Notes under the pieces: model-generated
What the model was told of the DNA's origin: nothing
The model's database searches: none
Seen by the model: only the letters and a program-made list of their open reading frames with translations
Assembly: GCA_963844055.1 (NCBI GenBank)
Contig: CAWJMN010000002.1
Location: 1,798,001-1,862,000, forward strand
Direction: 5' to 3'
Origin: CAWJMN01 sp963844055
Lineage (GTDB): Bacteria; Planctomycetota; Planctomycetia; Pirellulales; Pirellulaceae
DNA: 64,000 nt
Shown: in pieces, positions 17,637-26,136 of the stretch
Layout of the letters: every line of letters begins with the position of its first letter
Numbering within the stretch: position 1 is the stretch's first letter
Program-made: the position numbers and the translations under genes

Positions 17637-18989
17637 ATGCATACGCCCCTTTCTCGCCGCACGGTACTACGTGGACTAGGAACCGCCATCGCCCTGCCTT
17701 GGCTCGATGCGATGCTTCCTACTAGCCGTGCCTTTGGCGCCCAAGAGACTGGCAAGCCGCCCGTTCGCATGGCCTTCTGCTACCTTCCCAACGGCATGCA
17801 CATGCCGGACTGGACGCCTGCTCAAGAAGGGGCCGACTACGAACTTCCTGCGACCATGCAACCCTTGGCCGACTTGAAGGGAAGGATGAACATCCTTTCC
17901 GGCTTGGCCTTGGATGGTGCTCGCGCTCATAAGGATGGTGGTGGTGACCATGCTCGCAGCGTGGCCGCGTTTTTGACCGGGGCCCATCCGTTCAAGACCG
18001 ATGGTGCCAACATCAAGAACGATATCTCGGTCGATCAATTGGCTGCGGAACGTGTTGGCAAGGCAACCCGATTCCCCTCGCTGGAACTTGGCTGCGAACC
18101 TAGCGCTACGGCCGGCAATTGTGACTCGGGCTATTCCTGTGCTTACTCGTCCAACATCAGCTGGCGCACGCCAACCAGCCCCGTCGCCAAAGAAGTCAAC
18201 CCGCGCGTTGTCTTTGATCGTTTGTTCGGCAATGGCGATTCCAGCGAAGAAGGCAAGAGCCAAGCCAAGCGCAATGCTCGCAACAAGAGCGTGCTCGACT
18301 TTGCGATGGATGATGCCAAGCGGTTGCAATCGCGTTTGGGCCTTAGCGACCAACGCAAGATGGATGAATACTTGCACGGCGTGCGAGAGATGGAACGTCG
18401 CCTGACCAAGACGGACGCTTTGGAACAACCAGAAAGTGGCAACCCACTTTTTGCTCGCCCTGCGGGCGTTCCTGCTGAATATGCCGATCACTTGAAGGTG
18501 ATGTTCGATCTGATGGTGCTGGCGATTCAGTCCGATTCGACGCGAATCCTAACGTTCATGTACACCAATGATTCCAGCAATCGCAGCTACCCCATGATTG
18601 ATGTCCGCGAAGGTCACCACGATCTGTCGCACCATGGCCGCAATCAAGAGAAGCAAGCCAAGATCAGCAAGATCAACAAGTACCACATGGAGCAGTTCGC
18701 CTACTTCGCCAAGAAGCTGGCCGAAACCAAAGAAGGGGACGGCTACCTTTTGGATAACTGCATGGTCATGTACGGCAGCGGTATCGCCGATGGCGATGCA
18801 CATGCCCACCATGATCTGCCGCTAGTGATGCTGGGCAGTGCAGGTGGCAAGATCAAGACTGGTCGCCACTTGAAGTATGCGAAGGATACGCCGCTGACCA
18901 ACCTCTACTGCTCCATGCTCAGCAACATGGGCGTTCAAGTCGACAAGTTCGGTGACAGCACCGGCCACCTCGAAGGGCTTTCCGGGTAA
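17637..18989 (+). CDS. DUF1552 family Tat-exported protein
   Basis: The ATG at 17637 follows an AAGGA about 9 bases upstream; the open frame begins 24 bases earlier at a GTG. The 450-residue product carries a twin-arginine signal (LSRRTVLRGLGTAIALPWLD). Family hallmarks are MAFCYLPNGMHMPDW, FPSLELGCEPS and MVMYGSGIADGDAHAH. DUF1552 proteins are related to the alkaline-phosphatase-like fold and nearly always accompany DUF1592-type cytochrome proteins in planctomycetes and Verrucomicrobia. It lies 65 bases after the cytochrome gene on the same strand and is probably cotranscribed. Its reaction has not been established. Confidence 0.92.
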   Translation: MHTPLSRRTVLRGLGTAIALPWLDAMLPTSRAFGAQETGKPPVRMAFCYLPNGMHMPDWTPAQEGADYELPATMQPLADLKGRMNILSGLALDGARAHKDGGGDHARSVAAFLTGAHPFKTDGANIKNDISVDQLAAERVGKATRFPSLELGCEPSATAGNCDSGYSCAYSSNISWRTPTSPVAKEVNPRVVFDRLFGNGDSSEEGKSQAKRNARNKSVLDFAMDDAKRLQSRLGLSDQRKMDEYLHGVREMERRLTKTDALEQPESGNPLFARPAGVPAEYADHLKVMFDLMVLAIQSDSTRILTFMYTNDSSNRSYPMIDVREGHHDLSHHGRNQEKQAKISKINKYHMEQFAYFAKKLAETKEGDGYLLDNCMVMYGSGIADGDAHAHHDLPLVMLGSAGGKIKTGRHLKYAKDTPLTNLYCSMLSNMGVQVDKFGDSTGHLEGLSG

Positions 18990-19017
18990 TCCCTTTTTGC
19001 CTTTCGGAGTTTTTGCC

Positions 19018-20487
19018 GTGCAGGACTCTTCCCGTCAACTTTCGGCGTTTGGAAATAGCCAAGCGTCGCTGCTGGGAAGACGCTCCTTCCTTTCGCTGGG
19101 GATTGCCGGGCTAGGGAGCGCGGCGCTCGCTTCTTTATTGCAGGCCGAACAATCCACTGGTGCGGCCGCATTCGGTTCTCTGCCGGGACTGCCCCATCAC
19201 AAGCCTACGGCCAAGCGTGTGATCTTCTTGTGCCAGTCTGGCGCTCCTTCGCAGATGGACTTGTTTGATCACAAGCCCGAGCTGACCGCTCGCCATGGCG
19301 AAGAGATGCCCGAGTCGGTTCGGATGGGACAGCGTCTCACCACGATGACTTCGGACCAATCCAGCAAGCCCCTTTATCGCTCCCCGTTTGCATTTGCTCA
19401 GCATGGCAAGTGCGGCGCATGGGTTAGCGAATTGTTGCCGCATACGGCTCAGCATGTGGATGAACTGTGCTTCATCAAGTCGATGCATACTGAGGCGATC
19501 AATCATGATCCCGCGATGACGTTCCTGCAAACCGGCATTGAGCAACCGGGACGCGCCAGCATGGGTTCCTGGGTAACGTACGGCCTGGGAAGTCTCAACC
19601 AGAACCTGCCGGCGTTCATCGTTTTGACAAGCGGTGGACAACCGGGCGACCAACCCCTTTATGGTCGGCTGTGGGGATCAGGGTTTTTGCCTCCAGCCCA
19701 TCAAGGCGTTCGACTGGCCCTTTCCGAAGGGGGCATCCTCTATTTGAAGAATCCCGAAGGGGTTTCGCGGACGATGCGCCGCCGGATGCTCGATTCCTTG
19801 GCCAAGCTCAACGGCCAAGCGCTGAAAGAACAGGCCGATCCCGAGATTGCTGCTCGTATTGCGCAGTATGAATTGGCCTTTGCCATGCAAGCCGAAGTAC
19901 CTCGCCTGCTTGATACCAAGGAAGAGACCGAAGCGACCCTTACCAGCTATGGAGAAGATGTTCGCAAGCCCGGAACGTATGCGGCCAACTGTTTGCTCGC
20001 TCGGCGGATGGCGGAGCGAGGCGTTCGCTTCATTCAGCTGTACCATCGTGACTGGGACCATCACAAAGGTCTTTCCACAAAGCTCAAGCAGCGCTGCCAA
20101 GAGACCGATCAGCCAACAGCCGCCCTGCTTGCCGATTTGAAGCAGCGTGGACTGCTGGAAGATACGCTGGTGATTTGGGCGGGAGAATTTGGGCGCACTT
20201 GTTTCTCGCAAGGGGAACCCGACGATGCGACCTTTGGCCGCGACCATCACCCCCGCTGCTTTACCATTTGGATGGCGGGGGGTGGCGTGAAACAGGGGCT
20301 CACCTTCGGCCAAACGGACGAGTTTTCTTACAATGTGGCCAGCGATCCGGTCCATGTGCACGATTTGCAAGCGACGATCCTGCACCTTTTGGGGATCAAC
20401 CATTTGAAGCTCACCTACCGCAGCCAAGGGCGAGACTTTCGCCTGACCGATATCGCGGGCGAAGTGGTGAAGCAGGTGGTGGCCTAA
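19018..20487 (+). CDS. DUF1501 family Tat-exported protein
   Basis: I place the start at the GTG at 19018, which has GGAG about 10 bases upstream and avoids overlap with the DUF1552 gene; the open frame extends back to 18952. The 489-residue protein has a twin-arginine signal (LLGRRSFLSLGIAGLGSAAL). Family motifs include RVIFLCQSGAPSQMDLFDHK near the mature start and WAGEFGRTCFSQ, followed by FGRDHHPRCFTIWMAGGGV with conserved His and Asp. DUF1501 proteins have an alkaline-phosphatase-like fold and are paired with cytochrome-bearing partners in planctomycetes. With only 28 bases separating it from the DUF1552 gene, the trio should form one operon. Confidence 0.93.
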   Translation: MQDSSRQLSAFGNSQASLLGRRSFLSLGIAGLGSAALASLLQAEQSTGAAAFGSLPGLPHHKPTAKRVIFLCQSGAPSQMDLFDHKPELTARHGEEMPESVRMGQRLTTMTSDQSSKPLYRSPFAFAQHGKCGAWVSELLPHTAQHVDELCFIKSMHTEAINHDPAMTFLQTGIEQPGRASMGSWVTYGLGSLNQNLPAFIVLTSGGQPGDQPLYGRLWGSGFLPPAHQGVRLALSEGGILYLKNPEGVSRTMRRRMLDSLAKLNGQALKEQADPEIAARIAQYELAFAMQAEVPRLLDTKEETEATLTSYGEDVRKPGTYAANCLLARRMAERGVRFIQLYHRDWDHHKGLSTKLKQRCQETDQPTAALLADLKQRGLLEDTLVIWAGEFGRTCFSQGEPDDATFGRDHHPRCFTIWMAGGGVKQGLTFGQTDEFSYNVASDPVHVHDLQATILHLLGINHLKLTYRSQGRDFRLTDIAGEVVKQVVA

Positions 20488-20589
20488 TCGCGCCGCCCCG
20501 TTCATGCGTTAGAATATTTCCTTTCCTGCTGCCGCTTACGGCGCAGCGTATAACCAATCGACTTCGACCTCCTTTTGAGACTCTCTGCG

Positions 20590-21321
20590 ATGAAACTGCA
20601 AGGCAAGACGGCACTGGTAACCGGCGGTGGTACAGGAATTGGACTTGGCATCGCGCTGGCGCTGGCCGCGGAAGGTTGCCGCGTTGCGATTTGCGGCCGT
20701 CGTGAAGAACCGCTGAAAGAAGCTTGCGACAACTACAAGGGGACGCCCCCTCTGACGTACTTTGTCTGTGACGTCGCTGATCGCCCTCGCGTGGCAGAGA
20801 TGTTTGAATGGCAGAAGAAGACGCTCGGGCCGCTCGATATCTTGGTGAACTCCGCCGGGCTCAACATCAAGAACCGCACGTTCGGCGCGATGACGCCCGA
20901 GCAGTGGGACCATGTGATGGCCGTCAACAACACCGGCGTTTACAACTGCTGGTACTATGGCTTGCCGCAAATGCGTGAACGCAAAGAAGGTCTGGTCATC
21001 AATATCTCTTCGGTCTCAGGCAAGCGTGCCGCACCGCTGGGAGGCGTGGCCTACAATGCGTCGAAGTTCGCCGTCACCGGCCTCGGACTTTCCACCGCGT
21101 GCGAAGAGAGCTGCAACGGCATCCGCATCACCAACATTTATCCGGGCGAAGTGAACACACCCATTTTGGAACATCGTCCCGCCCCCGTCTCGGACGAGCG
21201 GAAGGCCAAGATGCTGCTGCCCGAAGATCTAGGTGCTATGGCGGTTGCCATTGCTCTACTCCCCGCACGTGCTCACGTGGCAGAATTGGTGATCAAGCCT
21301 TCCAACGCCGATTACTTCTAG
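20590..21321 (+). CDS. Short-chain dehydrogenase/reductase (SDR)
   Basis: The 243-residue protein begins at the ATG at 20590 (MKLQGKTALVTGGGTGIGLG). It shows a complete classical SDR set: the nucleotide-binding TGGGTGIG (about 11-18), VNSAGLNIK in place of NNAG, the catalytic Ser in INISSVSG, and YNASK for the Tyr/Lys pair. The region after the first strand has CGRREE, which favours NADP over NAD. It is cytoplasmic with no export signal. The substrate cannot be told from sequence. It follows the DUF1501 gene by 102 bases and is convergent with nfeD. Confidence 0.92.
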   Translation: MKLQGKTALVTGGGTGIGLGIALALAAEGCRVAICGRREEPLKEACDNYKGTPPLTYFVCDVADRPRVAEMFEWQKKTLGPLDILVNSAGLNIKNRTFGAMTPEQWDHVMAVNNTGVYNCWYYGLPQMRERKEGLVINISSVSGKRAAPLGGVAYNASKFAVTGLGLSTACEESCNGIRITNIYPGEVNTPILEHRPAPVSDERKAKMLLPEDLGAMAVAIALLPARAHVAELVIKPSNADYF

Positions 21322-21361
21322 TCGGTTCGGGCTGGAACTTCACGAGAGATCGTCGCTTTAT

Positions 21362-21383
21362 GCCACACCAGATTCTGGGTGGC
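21362..21383. terminator. Hairpin between convergent SDR and nfeD genes
   Basis: GCCAC-A-CCAG (21362-21371) pairs with CTGG-GTGGC (21375-21383), giving nine base pairs, one bulged A and a 3-base loop. It lies between two convergent stops, where a bidirectional terminator is expected, but it has no T tract on either strand. Confidence 0.4.
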
Positions 21384-21388
21384 ACCTT

Positions 21389-22957
21389 CTAAACGATTGC
21401 TTCCACAACCAAGCGATGATGATCCGCACCAATCACGCGGACGGTTGTTCCCTTGGTGATGAAATCGCCGTCTGCAGTGGCGTCGTAAACCTCGGAGCCG
21501 ATCTTTACACTTCCCAGCGGACGAAGCGGCGTTTGGGCAACCCCTTGTTTGCCAACCAGGTCTGCCAGAGGCGAAGCCGCTTGCTCCGTGGCCGTGCTGG
21601 CTTTCATGGCGCTAGCATTCGTACTGGTTGCCGTGGCAGCTTCCGGCTTGAGGACCAAGTGCCCCAGCAGCGGAATCGACCCCAAGAAGTAGGCGGCTAC
21701 GCCGATGCCAACCATCGCCAACACCATCGCGCCAACCGCCATGCCTAGGGTTTCGCCCGTGGCAGAAAGTTCTTGCGACGTTTGCGGAATCACATACGCT
21801 TGGCAAGCCAGCACAATCGAAGCGACAAGCAGCACAATGCCAGAAACGCCGGCGATTCCAAATCCTGGCAATACAAACAGCTCTGCCGCCAACAATGCCA
21901 GCCCGGCAGCAAACAGAACTACTTCTAGCCAGCCCGAAGTTCCCGCCATGAACCGGCTGACAAAGAACAGCCCAAAACAAAGCAGCCCCAGCATTCCGCC
22001 AATGCAGGTACCGGGGGCAATCGCCTCATAGCCGATTCCTAAAATGCCCAGCAGCAAAAGCAGCAGGGTCACCCACCATAGCCGCAGCATGTCGAACGAA
22101 ATATCGATCCACGTTTTTTCCAGCACACGCCAAGCTTCCTTAGGTGCATAGCGCAACTGGCACGCTTCCAGCGACGGGGCCGTTGCCTGAGCAAGGCTAA
22201 TCTCTACCGCCCGCTTGCCCGAGACGGTTAAAAATCGACCCTTCTGTGACTCAATAACCAGCTCACGCTCGGTCCAATTCTCGGCATCGGCGGCGGTCTC
22301 TAATTCTTTGGCCGTTTTGTATTCGATCTTGCCGGTCTCTTTGTGCTTACAGCGAAAGACTTCCATATCTTTGTCGACCATCGCTTCGACCAGTGCGGCC
22401 GGACGCCCCTTCGCATCGGCCAAAGTTCGCAACTGCTGGATCAAGATGCTGGAATACTTTGCCTCGGCATACTTGAACATGAAGTCGCTATCCAAAAAGA
22501 TCACCCCCACATCCCCTAGGCTGGCTTCCGGGTGCATCACGATGTCGTCGCAAGCCAGCGAAAGATAAGTGCCGCCGCTGACCGCTTGTTTTCGGATGTA
22601 GACGACCGTCTTGTCGACTGGCAACTTGCGAAGTGTTTCGGCTAAGTGCTCGCTAATGTCGACACGGCCCCCAGGGCTTTCAAGATCGAGCAAGATCAGG
22701 TCGGCCTTCATCCGCTTGGCCGCATCGAGCTTGCGAATGAGATAGTGCTCGAAGTCGCGATCAATTTCTCCCGCCAAACGGATCATCACCGGTCGCTGAT
22801 AGGCCTTATCCGGCGGTTTGGCGTCTGCTGCTGGCTTAGTCGGTTCAGGCGGCGCATCTTGGGCAGCCAAAGCCCGAGCGCAAAAGCTGCTAACAAGCAG
22901 CAGGCTGCAAAGCCAAAGTGTGCGGCCCCATGGCAGGTATTGAAAGCTACGATTCAC
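21389..22957 (-). CDS. Full-length NfeD-type membrane serine protease
   Basis: The 522-residue protein starts at a GTG with GGGGAG about 9 bases upstream and has a signal peptide. The N-terminal half is ClpP-like: DLILLDLESPGGRVD, then KQAVSGGTYLSLACDDIVM with the likely nucleophile Ser before GG, and HPEASLGDVGVI. Four or so membrane helices follow (about 290-430). The C-terminal 70 residues form the OB-like NfeD domain (LVGKQGVAQTPLRPLGSVKI). In the long NfeD family a Ser/Lys dyad cleaves membrane proteins, often stomatin partners. No stomatin gene is adjacent here. An insert in the middle of the protease half makes it longer than archaeal 1510-N relatives. Confidence 0.9.
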   Translation of the reverse strand: MNRSFQYLPWGRTLWLCSLLLVSSFCARALAAQDAPPEPTKPAADAKPPDKAYQRPVMIRLAGEIDRDFEHYLIRKLDAAKRMKADLILLDLESPGGRVDISEHLAETLRKLPVDKTVVYIRKQAVSGGTYLSLACDDIVMHPEASLGDVGVIFLDSDFMFKYAEAKYSSILIQQLRTLADAKGRPAALVEAMVDKDMEVFRCKHKETGKIEYKTAKELETAADAENWTERELVIESQKGRFLTVSGKRAVEISLAQATAPSLEACQLRYAPKEAWRVLEKTWIDISFDMLRLWWVTLLLLLLGILGIGYEAIAPGTCIGGMLGLLCFGLFFVSRFMAGTSGWLEVVLFAAGLALLAAELFVLPGFGIAGVSGIVLLVASIVLACQAYVIPQTSQELSATGETLGMAVGAMVLAMVGIGVAAYFLGSIPLLGHLVLKPEAATATSTNASAMKASTATEQAASPLADLVGKQGVAQTPLRPLGSVKIGSEVYDATADGDFITKGTTVRVIGADHHRLVVEAIV

Positions 22958-23007
22958 CGGACAAGCTCCCCAGAAGGTTCCAATCCGTTGGTCGAGATTC
23001 GTGAAAG

Positions 23008-23823
23008 CTACTTAGCAGGTTCGGCAGCGGCTTCCGCAGGCTTCTCGGTTGCAGCAGGCTCTGCTGCTTTTTCGGGAGCCTTTTCGGCGGGCACTTCGGC
23101 CGACTTTTCAGCGGCAGGTGCGGCCGATTTCTCCGCTTCCTTTTCCGCAGCCTTCTCGGCGGGCTTTTCCTTGGCCCCTTCCGCAGGTGCCGAGCCGCTA
23201 TTACGCAGCTCCTTGGCGATGGTCAGCGCAATCTCTTTTTCCAAACCTGGCTTGTAGCCGGTCCACAAACCTTGGATCGTGCCCGTGCGATCGATCAGCA
23301 CCGTCGTTGGATAGCCGAAGCCTTCCATCGATGCCGATTCCGCGAGGAACGTTTTGCTCTTGTGCCAAGGATCGCAGTAGGTCGGGAACGTGGCCCCTTG
23401 GGACTTCAAAAACTCGGTGGTGGCTTCAGTGATCTCGGTTTCATCGCCGGGCTCAGGATTGTTGCTGGTGGAGACCGACACAAACTGAAAGTCTTTATCG
23501 GCTTCGAAGTCTTTTGCAATCTCTACCAGGTGTGGAAACTCCACGCGGCATGGTGGGCACCAAAAGCCCCAGTAGTTGATCAGCGTGACCTTCCCCTTGA
23601 GCTCTGCCATCCCGATTGGCTTGGCTTCGCCTGTGAGCGGGCTGAGCTGAATATCTTTGAGCATCTTGCCCACGGCCTGCGATTGCTGCGCAGAATCGGT
23701 TTGTTCTTCCTTGTTGGGAAACAGGAAATACTTCATCCCAAAGAACATGACCGCAAACATGATCATGATCATCAGGGTGCCGCCAGAATTGGGGGCAGAT
23801 TCTTCCGAAGTCTTTTTCGCCAT
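23008..23823 (-). CDS. Membrane-anchored TlpA-like thioredoxin with Ala/Glu/Lys/Pro-rich tail
   Basis: I prefer the ATG at 23823 (MAKKTSEES), giving 271 residues; the open frame runs up to a TTG at 23874, but a TATAAT on this strand sits just before that point. A single membrane helix (about 14-36) anchors the protein. A thioredoxin fold of the AhpC/TSA-TlpA type follows, with WGFWCPPCRVEFPHL and its CPPC redox site near residues 88-91. The last 60 residues are a low-complexity Ala-Glu-Lys-Pro repeat, perhaps spanning the periplasm or contacting the wall. The role is likely thiol reduction or cytochrome c maturation outside the membrane, which would suit the many heme c proteins nearby. Confidence 0.87.
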   Translation of the reverse strand: MAKKTSEESAPNSGGTLMIMIMFAVMFFGMKYFLFPNKEEQTDSAQQSQAVGKMLKDIQLSPLTGEAKPIGMAELKGKVTLINYWGFWCPPCRVEFPHLVEIAKDFEADKDFQFVSVSTSNNPEPGDETEITEATTEFLKSQGATFPTYCDPWHKSKTFLAESASMEGFGYPTTVLIDRTGTIQGLWTGYKPGLEKEIALTIAKELRNSGSAPAEGAKEKPAEKAAEKEAEKSAAPAAEKSAEVPAEKAPEKAAEPAATEKPAEAAAEPAK

Positions 23824-23884
23824 GGGGATCAGCAATGCTCGCAAGATAAAAACAAATAGGCCCAAGCCACACAAACCGCTTCCA

Positions 23885-23890
23885 ATTATA
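23885..23890 (-). promoter_or_regulatory. Candidate -10 element for the TlpA-like gene
   Basis: On the minus strand this hexamer reads TATAAT, a perfect -10 match, about 62 bases before the ATG at 23823. No convincing -35 sequence is seen 16-18 bases upstream. Confidence 0.3.
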
Positions 23891-23969
23891 GCTGCCGGCT
23901 CCGTCGATGGGGATGTTCCGCCAGGAACTCCTGCAGGAATGGCGGCTCGAATTGCCTGATCGGCACAAA

Positions 23970-24545
23970 CTATTGACGGCTGCCGTTGTCGGTACGGACG
24001 CTGGTCCCCAGGATTTTCACATGGGAAGAAGGGCCATCAGGACCCATGGCCGGCTTGCCCCCTTCGGCCACTTCGCCCTCCAAAGTGTCGTGCGTCGCAC
24101 CGCCGCCCCAGCCCTGTTCGCTGCTGCTAGAAAACCCAAAAGGACCATTGGGGCCAAACCCGCTGACCACGGTTTGAAACTTGAAATTCCGGGCAAAATA
24201 GTCCTTGAGGTACCTGGCTCCCCAGCGCCGGACGGCCGGGATTAGCAGCAAGATTCCGGCCACATCGGTCAACACGCCTGGGGTCAACAGGAGCAGTCCC
24301 GAGACCAGCAGCACGAGCCCTTCGCTGACCCCTTGTGCTGGCAAACGCTGATGGGCCAAGTCCCCCTGAACCTGCTGCCAAGCTTTGACCCCCGCGCGAC
24401 GCAGCATGGCGGCCCCGATCAGGCCTGTCACCAAGACGAGGCCGACGGAGACCCACACGCTGGTGTATTTCCCGAGCAAAACCAACAGCGCCAGCTCGAT
24501 CAGTGGCACGATGGTGAAGATCAGAAATAGGGTTCTCAATCGCAT
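23970..24545 (-). CDS. fxsA: FxsA family membrane protein
   Basis: The ATG at 24545 gives MRLRTLFLIFTIVPLIELAL, the usual FxsA N-terminus; 29 extra codons upstream are not conserved in style. The 191-residue protein has the family's helices: IVPLIELALLVLLGKY, a second pair with GLVLVTGLIGAAMLRRAG, and VLLVSGLLLLTPGVLTDVAG, which is the FxsA signature. A polar Gly/Ser-rich tail of about 70 residues follows. FxsA is a cytoplasmic-membrane protein; in E. coli its overexpression relieves F-plasmid exclusion of phage T7, but its normal role is unknown. The gene is divergent from the MFS transporter. Confidence 0.92.
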   Translation of the reverse strand: MRLRTLFLIFTIVPLIELALLVLLGKYTSVWVSVGLVLVTGLIGAAMLRRAGVKAWQQVQGDLAHQRLPAQGVSEGLVLLVSGLLLLTPGVLTDVAGILLLIPAVRRWGARYLKDYFARNFKFQTVVSGFGPNGPFGFSSSSEQGWGGGATHDTLEGEVAEGGKPAMGPDGPSSHVKILGTSVRTDNGSRQ

Positions 24546-24780
24546 GGAACAAACTCTTCTAACGAGGGACTTGCCAAGCTTGGGAGCCAACGTCCCCCCT
24601 GCAGTATGTCGCGGACGGGCCTGAAATGCCAAGCAAAATTGTCGGCCTATCGCTTTAATCCCTGTCCCCGCATCGGTACACTAGGGGGGTCCTACTCGGC
24701 CGAAGATCGCTAAGACAGCGTGCCGCGGCCTGTGAACATTTCTCGATTCTTCGCTACCCCTGCCTGCGAGTCAAGGATTC

Positions 24781-26136
24781 ATGAACTCTCTACGCACCAA
24801 ACTCTCCATCATGATGTTTTTGGAGTTCTTCATCTGGGGAGCCTGGCTGCCGCTGATCTTTGGTTATTTGGAAGCGCTGAAGTTCACTCCCGGCGAACAA
24901 GGCTGGATTCTGAATGCCTTTGCAATCTCGTCGCTGGTTGGCATGTTCTTTAGCAACCAGTTTGCCGATCGCTACTTTGCCGCAGAGAAGTTTTTGGCCG
25001 TCAGCCATTTGATCGGTGGCCTAGCAATTATTGGCTTGGCTTTCACCGACCAGTTGATTGCTGGCCTAGCGACTATTGGCTTGTCTTCCATCAATAAGTT
25101 CTGGCCCTTCTTCATATTGATGCTGGTTCACTCGCTGTTTTATGTGCCAACCATTTCGATCACCAACTCGATTGCCTTCGCCAGCATGAAGGACGCACAA
25201 AACGAGTTCGCGCTCGTTCGTCGCTGGGGGACGATTGGCTGGATCGCTGCCAGTTGGCCCTTCATCTTTTTGCTTGCCGACTGGGCAAATATTCCTGCGA
25301 TGGGCGAAGTCGGTTTTGTCGATTGGCTCGGCAAGGTTTTCGGAACGCCTCTGACTGGAGAGGCGAAAAATAAAGGCGTTGCATTGGCCTTCATCGTTTC
25401 GGGTGTAGCTTCGCTGTTGCTGGCTGCGTTTAGCCTTTTGCTCCCTCACACACCTCCTAAGAAGCAAAACGGTGGCGAGTCGTTTGCACTTTTAGAATCG
25501 CTCAAGCTGCTAAAAACCCCGTTCATCATGATCCTGTTCTTCGTGACGTTCCTCGATGCGATGGTCCATCAGTGCTACTTCATCTTTACCGACAGCTTCT
25601 TGCAGTCGATCAAGGTTCCCGGCAACTGGTCGCCCGCCATTATGAGCATCGGCCAAATCGCGGAAATCGTCACCATGACCATCTTGGGTGTGACGCTATC
25701 CAAGCTCGGCTGGCGCACGACGATGATCTTGGGCATTTTGGGTCACGTGGTTCGCTTTGGTCTGTTTGCTTTGGTACCGATTCCAGCCGTGGCAATCACC
25801 GTCAATATTTTGCACGGCGTTTGCTACGCGTTCTTCTTTGCCACGCTGTACATCTTCATCGATGAATACTTCCCCAAGGATGCTCGTACTAGCTCGCAAG
25901 GCTTGTTCAATTTGCTCGTGCTGGGCGTTGGACCGTTCGTGGGAAATATCTTTGGCCCTTGGCTCAAAAGCCAATTTTTTATTGAAGTAACAAATGCTGC
26001 CGGTGAAGTGACGAAAAGCACCGATTACAAGATGGTCTTTTTGACCCTTTCGGGCATTGGCCTCGTCGCGGCTATCTTACTCGGCCTCTTCTTCCATCCT
26101 CCTAAGATCAAGGTGCCAGAAGGTGCAGGACACTAA
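24781..26136 (+). CDS. MFS transporter of the nucleoside:H+ symporter type
   Basis: The 451-residue protein has about 12 membrane helices. It opens with the pattern of the Nuc_H_symport/NupG-XapB family (LSIMMFLEFFIWGAWLPLIF, then FTPGEQGWILNAFAISSLVG, then FFSNQFADRYFA). RRWGTIGWIAASW in the fifth or sixth helix region is also typical. It should import nucleosides or related compounds across the inner membrane by proton symport; the specificity is inferred from family resemblance only. The start ATG has AAGGA just upstream. The sulfatase gene begins inside its last codons, so the two are probably cotranscribed and the transporter may carry a breakdown product. Confidence 0.88.
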   Translation: MNSLRTKLSIMMFLEFFIWGAWLPLIFGYLEALKFTPGEQGWILNAFAISSLVGMFFSNQFADRYFAAEKFLAVSHLIGGLAIIGLAFTDQLIAGLATIGLSSINKFWPFFILMLVHSLFYVPTISITNSIAFASMKDAQNEFALVRRWGTIGWIAASWPFIFLLADWANIPAMGEVGFVDWLGKVFGTPLTGEAKNKGVALAFIVSGVASLLLAAFSLLLPHTPPKKQNGGESFALLESLKLLKTPFIMILFFVTFLDAMVHQCYFIFTDSFLQSIKVPGNWSPAIMSIGQIAEIVTMTILGVTLSKLGWRTTMILGILGHVVRFGLFALVPIPAVAITVNILHGVCYAFFFATLYIFIDEYFPKDARTSSQGLFNLLVLGVGPFVGNIFGPWLKSQFFIEVTNAAGEVTKSTDYKMVFLTLSGIGLVAAILLGLFFHPPKIKVPEGAGH

